A program made the position numbers and the translations under genes. Below, one piece after another: positions 27,961-34,033 of a DNA stretch of 34,033 bases (position 1 is the stretch's first letter; the number at the start of each line of letters is the position of its first letter). Origin of the DNA: CAYSVN01 sp964434585 (GTDB lineage Bacteria; Patescibacteriota; Gracilibacteria; Peribacterales; Peribacteraceae); contig CAYSVN010000007.1 of NCBI GenBank assembly GCA_964434585.1, positions 1 to 34,033 on the forward strand, written 5' to 3'. The notes below the pieces were generated by a model. That model was not told the origin of the DNA. It worked only from the letters and a program-made list of their open reading frames with translations, and did no database searches.

Positions 27961-30867
27961 CTATCCTTTTAAAACTTTTTTAAGCTCCACGCCTGTATAG
28001 CTATCTTTTACCTTTGCCACTTCTTCTGGTGTTCCAGTGGCAATAATTTTTCCTCCATGGCTTCCTCCATCTGGGCCAATATCAATAACATGATCTACTG
28101 ATTTAATAACATCTAAGTTATGCTCAATAACCAACACAGTGTTCCCTTTATCTACCAGACGCTGTAATACATCTAGCAGTAGGATAATATCATCAAAGTG
28201 AAGTCCTGTTGTTGGCTCATCTAAAATGTAGAATGTGCTACCGGTTGCCCGTCTATTTAATTCGGTGCCAAGTTTAATACGCTGAGCTTCACCTCCAGAA
28301 AGTGTTGTAGCACTTTGTCCAAGTTGAATATATCCGAGACCTACATCCATTAGCGTTTGCAGTTTTCTATCAATAGCCGGAATAGCAGAAAAGAACTCCA
28401 GAGCTTCCTGTACGGTCATCGCAAGAACGTCAGCAATATTCTTACCTTTGTAGGTAATTTCAAGCGTTTCACGATTATAACGGCCTCCACCACAAGTTTC
28501 ACAGGTAACAAAAACATCTGGTAAAAAGTGCATTTCAATTCGTTTAAGTCCATCACCTTCACATGTTTCGCAGCGCCCACCTTTAACGTTAAAACTAAAG
28601 CGGCCAGGCTTATAACCCCGTAGTTTTGCTTCTGGAGTATTAGCAAACATATCACGTACATCGGTAAAAATACCAGTGTACGTAGCTGGGTTACTTCTTG
28701 GTGTTCTACCAATTGGCGACTGGTCAATAACAATCGCTTTATCGAGTGGTTCAAGACCTTCAATACTACCAACATCTTGTGGGCTTTTACGTGCACCTTG
28801 TAGCTTTTGTAATAGTTCTGGAGCTAAAATACCATGGATTAAACTAGATTTACCACTACCAGAGACACCAGTGATACCAATAAAACAACCTAATGGAAAC
28901 TGCACATTTATATGTTGTAAATTATGGTGATGTGCATCCTTAACAGTAATATGTTCACCATTACCTGGGCGACGTTTTTCAGGATATTCAATCTTTTTAG
29001 CACCCGATAAATACTGTCCAGTTACAGAATCTTTGTTATCCATCATCTCCTTAGGAGTTCCTTGCATCACAACATTACCACCATGCTTACCAGCTTTAGG
29101 ACCAATTTCAATAAGGTAGTCCGCAACACGCATGGTGTCTTCATCATGCTCTACTACAATAACAGTATTACCCAAGTCTCGCAGGTTTGTAATAGTGTCA
29201 ATCAAACGTGCATTATCGCGTTGATGTAAACCAATACTTGGTTCATCAAGAACATATAACACGCCTTGTAGAGCGGACCCAATTTGAGTAGCAAGTCGAA
29301 TACGTTGTGCTTCACCACCACTTAACGTGGCCGCATTACGGCTTAGGGTAAGGTAAGTTAGCCCTACATTACGCAAAAATACTAAACGAGTACTAATTTC
29401 TTCAAGCACTTTACCAACAATTTTATAATGGTAATCACTCAGTGGCTCAATATCAGCAAGCTTAACATCAGATTTTTTTGGTCGCTCAGCCTTTGGCACA
29501 AGTGCAGCATAAAAACCTTCAGCGTCTTCTATGCTCATATCTGTTGCTTCTATAATATTACTTCCACCTGCGGTAACAGCTAAAACTTCTTTACGTAAAC
29601 GGTTTCCTTTACATTCACTACAAGGTAACTGGCGCATATATTGTTCTATCTGGCCTCGACTATGGCCGCTGTCTGTTTCCTTATAACGGCGCTCTAAGTT
29701 GGGCACTACTCCTTCAAAATCTACCTTATACTTACCAGTTAGTTTATCACTAGACCAATCAATCTCTATTTCTTTATTGTAACCATACAAAATAATATTT
29801 TGGTGACGGCTATCAAGCTTATCCCATGGTTCACTCATAGAAAATCCAACTTCTTGTGCTAAACCTTCTAATAATTTTTGACTATAAGTAGTACGACTTT
29901 GGCTTGTTGCCCAAGGGTGAATAGCGCCTTCGCCAAGTGTTAAGCGACCATTGGGTACAATAGTTGCTTCCTCTATCTGCATAATCGTTCCAAGGCCATG
30001 ACATTCTGGACAGGCACCATGCGGGCTGTTAAACGAGAAGCTGCGTGGTTCAATAACTGGTACTGAAATATCAGGACAATTATTACAACCATAACGATTA
30101 CTGTAACGAGTTTCTTCACCAGTATCGTGATTCATAACCACCATCATCCCCTCTCCTTTTTTAATACAAAGCTCTACTGAATCAGCCAAACGCGTACGCT
30201 CTGGTGTTGGACCATCGTCTTCAAATCCTAAATTACTAACCGCCATACGATCTACCACAATTTCAATGGTGTGCTCTATTTTAGGATCTAATTGAATATC
30301 TTCATCAATCGTAACCACTGTTCCATCAACCCTCATTCGTACAAAGCCTTCACGTTTAATACTTTCGATAATTTTAATATGCTCACCTTTACGACCCTCT
30401 ACCACTGGTGCCATTAAAAATATCTTTGTTCCTGGCTCTAGAGCAGCAATATTGTCAACAATTTGCGAAATGCTTTGCTTCGCTAATTTTTCTCCACAAT
30501 TACTGCAGTGTACTGTTCCAGCTTTTGCCCAAAGCAGACGCATGTAATCATAAATTTCGGTTACAGTACCAACGGTACTACGCGGGTTACGTGGTGCAGA
30601 TTTTTGATCGATAGAAATTGCCGGACTTAAACCTTCTATACTATCTACCTCAGGCTTTTCCATCTGTGAAATAAACTGACGAGCATACGCAGAAAGACTT
30701 TCAACATAACGGCGTTGGCCTTCAGCGAAAATAGTATCAAACGCTAAGCTACTTTTACCACTACCAGAAACTCCGGTAATAACCGTAAGTTGGTTTCGTG
30801 GAATCGTAACACTAATATTTTTAAGATTGTGCATTCTGGCACCGCGTACAACTATGTGGTCGTCCAT
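27961..30867 (-). CDS. uvrA: Excinuclease ABC subunit A
   Basis: A 968-residue protein from ATG 30867 (a GTG at 30897 is in frame but lies inside the leader hairpins). Two ABC ATPase modules: Walker A GVSGSGKSS at about 32-40 and again in the second half, signatures LSGGEAQRIRLA and LSGGEAQRIKLG, and Walker B YVLDEPSIGLH and YILDEPTTGLH. Zinc modules are seen in CSNCGEK, the CNNCPD..ACPECHG insertion, and CETCEGDGLKRIEMHFLPDV with CETCGGGRY. UvrA finds DNA damage and hands it to UvrB in nucleotide excision repair. uvrB and uvrC are not adjacent. No LexA-type box was noticed. The leader carries two competing hairpins (30884-30925). Confidence 0.97.
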   Translation of the reverse strand: MDDHIVVRGARMHNLKNISVTIPRNQLTVITGVSGSGKSSLAFDTIFAEGQRRYVESLSAYARQFISQMEKPEVDSIEGLSPAISIDQKSAPRNPRSTVGTVTEIYDYMRLLWAKAGTVHCSNCGEKLAKQSISQIVDNIAALEPGTKIFLMAPVVEGRKGEHIKIIESIKREGFVRMRVDGTVVTIDEDIQLDPKIEHTIEIVVDRMAVSNLGFEDDGPTPERTRLADSVELCIKKGEGMMVVMNHDTGEETRYSNRYGCNNCPDISVPVIEPRSFSFNSPHGACPECHGLGTIMQIEEATIVPNGRLTLGEGAIHPWATSQSRTTYSQKLLEGLAQEVGFSMSEPWDKLDSRHQNIILYGYNKEIEIDWSSDKLTGKYKVDFEGVVPNLERRYKETDSGHSRGQIEQYMRQLPCSECKGNRLRKEVLAVTAGGSNIIEATDMSIEDAEGFYAALVPKAERPKKSDVKLADIEPLSDYHYKIVGKVLEEISTRLVFLRNVGLTYLTLSRNAATLSGGEAQRIRLATQIGSALQGVLYVLDEPSIGLHQRDNARLIDTITNLRDLGNTVIVVEHDEDTMRVADYLIEIGPKAGKHGGNVVMQGTPKEMMDNKDSVTGQYLSGAKKIEYPEKRRPGNGEHITVKDAHHHNLQHINVQFPLGCFIGITGVSGSGKSSLIHGILAPELLQKLQGARKSPQDVGSIEGLEPLDKAIVIDQSPIGRTPRSNPATYTGIFTDVRDMFANTPEAKLRGYKPGRFSFNVKGGRCETCEGDGLKRIEMHFLPDVFVTCETCGGGRYNRETLEITYKGKNIADVLAMTVQEALEFFSAIPAIDRKLQTLMDVGLGYIQLGQSATTLSGGEAQRIKLGTELNRRATGSTFYILDEPTTGLHFDDIILLLDVLQRLVDKGNTVLVIEHNLDVIKSVDHVIDIGPDGGSHGGKIIATGTPEEVAKVKDSYTGVELKKVLKG

Positions 30868-30883
30868 AAGTTTGAATATAAAG

Positions 30884-30925
30884 AAAAAACTACACACTAA
30901 CGGTGTAGACTGAACAGACAGTCTA
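30884..30925 (-). promoter_or_regulatory. Overlapping hairpins in the uvrA leader
   Basis: On the minus strand TAGACTG/CAGTCTA (30906-30925) overlaps CTACAC/GTGTAG (30890-30908), and the latter is followed by six Ts (30884-30889). The two stems share CTA and cannot form together. The second resembles a weak terminator 17 bp before the uvrA ATG. Confidence 0.45.
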
Positions 30926-31031
30926 GCAGTTTAAAAAAAAATGTCTACTTGGTATTTTAATCAGTTTTTAAAGGGGTCTAAAAATACATGGCAAAGGAAA
31001 TAAATGTTTTAATTTCTAGGGAATAAAAAAA

Positions 31032-31060
31032 TTGACATTAATATAGAAAATATATATAAT
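31032..31060 (+). promoter_or_regulatory. Consensus promoter with leaderless-type start
   Basis: A perfect TTGACA (31032-31037), exactly 17 bp, a perfect TATAAT (31055-31060), and then only 8 bp to the ATG at 31069. It is the best promoter in the window. Confidence 0.85.
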
Positions 31061-31068
31061 ATTTTTTC

Positions 31069-31539
31069 ATGACTGATAATTTTACCATTGCAAGACAGCT
31101 TGCCTCAGATCCAGAAGACCAACAAGAGGTGCGAGATTGGAACAGTGCTATTAACATGCTTTCTTCTATTTCATTACCATCTATTTCAGCGCTACGGTCA
31201 AAAGTAGCAAGTCTAGTTGATAGATTAAATAGCGCTGAAGACGCTGAAAAAGTAAGGGTTCGTAAATCAATTTTTGGTATAATACAAGCCTTTAATGCAG
31301 TTTATAAACTTAAATCACAACCCACCAAAGAAATAGAGACTTATTACGAAAAAGTTGCTGAAGCTCATAATCTAACTAGGGCAAACTTATCTCGATTAAG
31401 CATTAACGATTTCCCTTATTTAGACAAAAAAGAAAAAAAGAAAATGATTGACTATTTAGATGATTTTTATAAGATTCTAAATAATTCGAAATCCTTCAAA
31501 CGAAATATTACGAATGCTTGTAGGGAAGCGGGGAGGTGA
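31069..31539 (+). CDS. Hypothetical helical protein
   Basis: A 156-residue soluble protein, predicted largely alpha-helical and Lys/Ser-rich, with a basic C-terminus (KSFKRNITNACREAGR). I recognise no family. The start is fixed by a consensus promoter ending 8 bp before the ATG, implying a leaderless and probably abundant transcript. It ends in TGA, which shows that UGA is a stop here. A strong terminator follows at 31589-31630, so it is monocistronic. Function unknown; high expression of a small basic protein could indicate a nucleic-acid-binding role, but that is a guess. Confidence 0.7.
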   Translation: MTDNFTIARQLASDPEDQQEVRDWNSAINMLSSISLPSISALRSKVASLVDRLNSAEDAEKVRVRKSIFGIIQAFNAVYKLKSQPTKEIETYYEKVAEAHNLTRANLSRLSINDFPYLDKKEKKKMIDYLDDFYKILNNSKSFKRNITNACREAGR

Positions 31540-31588
31540 TAGTTTTTAGTTTTTAGTGGTAAGTGGTAAATTAAAAAAATCAGCGGGG

Positions 31589-31630
31589 AATAAAATCCGT
31601 GTGGCAACTTAAATCCACACGGATTTTATT
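31589..31630. terminator. Strong intrinsic terminator
   Basis: AATAAAATCCGTGTGG pairs perfectly over 16 bp with CCACACGGATTTTATT around a 10-nt loop. It lies after the hypothetical gene. The rest of 31540-31774 holds a TAGTTTTTAG-type short tandem (31540-31570), ten Ns (31663-31672) and no gene. Confidence 0.88.
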
Positions 31631-31774
31631 TTATGGACAATGCTAGAAATCTAAGATAGAGANNNNNNNNNNGAGCCAAATCACTATCTCATTAATAAAT
31701 ATAAACATTTAAACAAATACTAAATTTTAAAAGCTTATATTAACTTCTGACAGAATTAGTGCCATACTATCGCC

Positions 31775-33175
31775 ATGTCTGAACCTATTTTTGCTAATCT
31801 TAACCGAGCCACGTTTGATACCGCTAACCCTGCACCATACGCAGATGGTATTAAAAAAGGAATAAATGAAGAAGTTGTACACAAAATTAGTTCAGATAAA
31901 AATGAACCAGAGTGGATGCTGCAACATCGCTTAGAAAGCCTAAAAATTTTTAATGATAAGCCAATGCCAAGCTGGGGGGCAGATTTAGATAATTTAGATT
32001 TAGATGATGTTATTTACTATGCAAGCCCAGGTATAGAACCAACAGAAGATTGGGCTGAGGTACCAGAGGAAGTCCGCAATGTATACGATAAACTTGGAAT
32101 TCCTGAAGCAGAACGTAAGGTACTTGCAGGTGTAGGCGCCCAGTACGAAAGTGATATTATTTACCACAGCTTAAAAAAACAATGGGAAGAATTAGGGGTA
32201 ATATTTTTAGATATGGACGTGGCTCTACAAGAACATGAAGAATTGGTAAAGCAGTACTTTATGAAGTGTGTACCTAATACCGACCATAAGTTTGCAGCAC
32301 TGCATGGAGCAGTGTGGTCTGGTGGAACATTTTTATACGTACCTAAGGGCGTAAAGATGGATCAACCATTACAAGCCTACTTTAGAATGAATGCCCAAAA
32401 TATGGGCCAGTTTGAACATACACTTATTATTGTAGAAGACGAAGCAGACGTACATTACATAGAAGGTTGCAGTGCGCCAAAATATGGTAGCCAAGGCCTA
32501 CATGCTGGGCTGGTGGAAATATTTGTAAAACCAAATGCTAAGTGTCGTTATAGTAGTGTCGAAAACTGGAGTCGAGATACCTACAACTTAAATACTAAAC
32601 GTGCCATTGTGCAACGTAAAGCTATTATGGAATGGGTGGGTGGCAACATGGGTAGCGGCTGCACTATGTTATACCCATGTAGCATGCTTGTGGGTGAAGG
32701 TGCTCGTACAGACCACTTAGCAATTGCCTTTGCCAATAAAGATCAATGGCAAGACACTGGTGCTAAAATATTTCATTTAGCTCCTAATACTTCTAGTCAA
32801 GTTATATCTAAAAGTATCTCAAAAGAGGGTGGATGTAGCGTATATAGGGGTCAATTAGTGGTATCAAAGAACGCAAAAGGCTCTATTGCTAACATTGAGT
32901 GTGATGCATTACTACTTGATGAAATTAGTAGAACTGACACTGTGCCAGATATACAAATTAACAATAATGACGTTACCATTGCTCACGAAGCTACCGTAGG
33001 AAAAATGAGCGAGGAGCAAATTTTTTACTTAACCAGTAAAGGTATTCCCGAAGAACAAGCTCGTGCTATGATTGTAAACGGATTTATTGAACCTATTATT
33101 CGTGAACTGCCATTAGAATATGCAGTAGAGATGAACCGTCTTATAGAATTAGAAATGGAGGGATCTGTAGGCTAA
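31775..33175 (+). CDS. sufB: Fe-S cluster assembly scaffold SufB
   Basis: A 466-residue protein, normal length. Family landmarks include EPEWMLQHRLESLKIF, YYASPGIEPTEDW, the beta-helix core with FRMNAQNMGQFEHTLIIVED, EGCSAPKYGSQGLHAGLVEI, and the late EISRTDTVPDIQINNNDV and HEATVGKMSEEQIFYLTSKG. SufB builds iron-sulfur clusters with SufC and SufD; neither is encoded on either side here, nor are sufS or sufU. The ATG follows TACTAT by 4 bp, fitting the leaderless style of the window. The 3' end is followed by a palindrome and then a second, synonymously different copy of the final seven codons (33218-33241). Confidence 0.96.
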   Translation: MSEPIFANLNRATFDTANPAPYADGIKKGINEEVVHKISSDKNEPEWMLQHRLESLKIFNDKPMPSWGADLDNLDLDDVIYYASPGIEPTEDWAEVPEEVRNVYDKLGIPEAERKVLAGVGAQYESDIIYHSLKKQWEELGVIFLDMDVALQEHEELVKQYFMKCVPNTDHKFAALHGAVWSGGTFLYVPKGVKMDQPLQAYFRMNAQNMGQFEHTLIIVEDEADVHYIEGCSAPKYGSQGLHAGLVEIFVKPNAKCRYSSVENWSRDTYNLNTKRAIVQRKAIMEWVGGNMGSGCTMLYPCSMLVGEGARTDHLAIAFANKDQWQDTGAKIFHLAPNTSSQVISKSISKEGGCSVYRGQLVVSKNAKGSIANIECDALLLDEISRTDTVPDIQINNNDVTIAHEATVGKMSEEQIFYLTSKGIPEEQARAMIVNGFIEPIIRELPLEYAVEMNRLIELEMEGSVG

Positions 33176-33186
33176 CTTACATTTGT

Positions 33187-33217
33187 TATCCTGATCAGCC
33201 ACGGCTGACGAAGGATA
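33187..33217. repeat. REP-like palindrome, copy D, at the sufB 3' end
   Basis: TATCCT and AGGATA enclose TCAGCC-AC-GGCTGA, an imperfect 31-bp palindrome. It separates the sufB stop from the fossil sufB tail. Confidence 0.6.
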
Positions 33218-33241
33218 GAAATGGAAGGTAGTGTTGGATAA
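33218..33241 (+). pseudogene. sufB: Remnant of a second sufB 3' end
   Basis: These 24 bp encode Glu-Met-Glu-Gly-Ser-Val-Gly-stop, identical to the end of the intact sufB, followed by the same CTTA. The five codons after Glu-Met all differ from the intact copy, yet every change is synonymous (for example Ser TCT versus AGT). The two ends therefore diverged as functional coding sequence before being brought together. Confidence 0.6.
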
Positions 33242-33242
33242 C

Positions 33243-33932
33243 TTATTGACTGCTTAAGAGTTCTCCTGATTTACTTTGAGTGTTACTTAAAATATTATCA
33301 AAGGAAGAATTTGTAACAGCTTTATTTAAAGCATGTCCCCAATCAAGACGTGGATCTTTTTCAATAAGACCAACTGTAGTTTCTAAGTAGTACATTAAAT
33401 TTTGGAGCTTTGTTTCCATTAAGTCTTTCCTTTCTAATGCGTTGGATTTAAAATCAAAGTTTTCAGCTGGAAACAATTCTAAGCGCTCTAACTGATCAAT
33501 AATTCGAATAATATCTTCAAGTTCCATTAAATGTTTATCCCTCTCATAGTTATTCAGTAACACAAGAGAGCTTTCGATAATAGAAATATCTTCATGGGGA
33601 CCAAAGGCTTCTAGTCTATGTTGTTTTTTAAGTGCATCTTCAAAGATTTCAACAGGACCGCCTGGCGCAGATAGAAATCGAAAATATGCGAACTGTTGAT
33701 CTTGATTATTTGTCTTTCTTTGTGAAGATGGGTAATTAAAGTTAAAAACAGAAGGATGTACTAAATCAAAAGATCGAAGTAAATCTATAAATTCATGAAG
33801 GCGATCTAAATCCCATAAACTTTTTCCATTACCATATTGTCTAAAGTAACCAATTTGAGCAGGTGCAGTTAAATCATCGGTAAGTGCATCCATTTCCCGA
33901 TCCAATCTGCCGTCACGACTATCAACTATCAT
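33243..33932 (-). CDS. Hypothetical soluble protein
   Basis: A 229-residue protein, predicted helical, acidic, without signal peptide or membrane segment. No motif recognised; a Leu-rich stretch (DIIRIIDQLERLELFPAEN) may form a coiled coil. The start at 33932 is preceded by TTGACT, 17 bp, TACTAT and 6 bp, a leaderless-type promoter. Its stop codon begins 1 bp after the sufB remnant, so the two genes once converged almost without spacing. Similar in style to the unrecognised proteins at 18900-20522 and 21826-22521, but I cannot show they are related. Confidence 0.7.
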   Translation of the reverse strand: MIVDSRDGRLDREMDALTDDLTAPAQIGYFRQYGNGKSLWDLDRLHEFIDLLRSFDLVHPSVFNFNYPSSQRKTNNQDQQFAYFRFLSAPGGPVEIFEDALKKQHRLEAFGPHEDISIIESSLVLLNNYERDKHLMELEDIIRIIDQLERLELFPAENFDFKSNALERKDLMETKLQNLMYYLETTVGLIEKDPRLDWGHALNKAVTNSSFDNILSNTQSKSGELLSSQ

Positions 33933-33938
33933 AATAAA

Positions 33939-33967
33939 ATAGTAGTATACTATTCCCTAGTAGTCAA
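33939..33967 (-). promoter_or_regulatory. Promoter of the 33243-33932 gene
   Basis: Minus strand TTGACT (33962-33967), 17 bp, TACTAT (33939-33944), then 6 bp to the ATG at 33932. It lies just downstream of the tRNA-Cys 3' end. Confidence 0.65.
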
Positions 33968-33974
33968 TATAAGT

Positions 33975-34033
33975 TGGAGGTGCTGGCGAGATTCGAACCC
34001 GCGATCAAGGTTTTGCAGACCCATGCCTTACCA
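33975..34033 (-). tRNA. tRNA-Cys (anticodon GCA), 5' part outside window
   Basis: The minus strand shows the T-arm GCGGG-TTCGAAT-CTCGC, the anticodon loop CTGCAAA (anticodon GCA, Cys), part of the D-arm, discriminator T and an encoded CCA (33975-33977). The first ~15 nt are cut off by the window edge. Confidence 0.88.

Overview
The window is about 34 kb of AT-rich bacterial chromosome in the standard code. UGA is a real stop: the gene ending at 31539 uses it, and no gene needs UGA read as an amino acid. The best guess for the source is a small-genome lineage such as Patescibacteria (CPR). The reasons are scarce Shine-Dalgarno sites, many start codons only 5-10 nt after a -10 box, a Cys-rich C-terminal tail of a type I associate with CPR secreted proteins, scattered ribosomal-protein genes, and many unrecognised lineage-specific proteins. 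This placement is inference; no rRNA is present to test it. The sequence is a scaffold with N runs at 5918-5927, 12019-12118, 13602-13701, 15647-15656 and 31663-31672. At least two of these are flanked by duplicated contig ends.

Layout. 1-4230 (minus strand): the 5' part of a very large unrecognised protein with a LEPR-XLL-like N-terminus, then a DM13 protein and a dienelactone-hydrolase-like lipoprotein in one operon. 4312-5950: a compact array of three one-gene units (small membrane-anchored protein, GNAT acetyltransferase, polytopic membrane protein). The units are separated by three copies of a 33-bp repeat whose first 10 bp equal the 3' end of the adjacent tRNA-Gln gene. 6044-11816: Smr-domain protein, orphan PAS histidine kinase, DUF1624/HGSNAT-like membrane protein, a secreted acidic-repeat protein, glutamate dehydrogenase. 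11817-12742: a gap region with a small membrane protein. 12743-18836: housekeeping block with rpsL-rpsG, groES-groEL, ybaB, rpmI-rplT, an M20 peptidase and rpsO.

18900-24375: four unrecognised or weakly recognised soluble proteins interspersed with an M29 aminopeptidase and an M24 Xaa-Pro peptidase; a putative leader peptide with a terminator lies between two of them. 24426-26687: mltG and dprA. 26767-30867: YgjV-like membrane protein, a zinc-ribbon protein that looks like a transposase stripped of its nuclease, and uvrA. 31069-34033: a hypothetical, sufB without sufC or sufD, a fossil second sufB 3' end, another hypothetical and a partial tRNA-Cys.

The strongest candidate for an undescribed system is the tRNA-Gln-anchored cassette array at 4312-5866. 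It resembles an integron or serial satellite insertion: one gene per unit, a constant boundary repeat, no recombinase inside the units, and at least one unit with its own promoter. Other points of interest are widespread leaderless-type promoters, two related inverted-repeat elements placed exactly at the stop codons of minus-strand genes (6313-6429 and 25492-25604), and the duplicated, synonymously diverged sufB tail.
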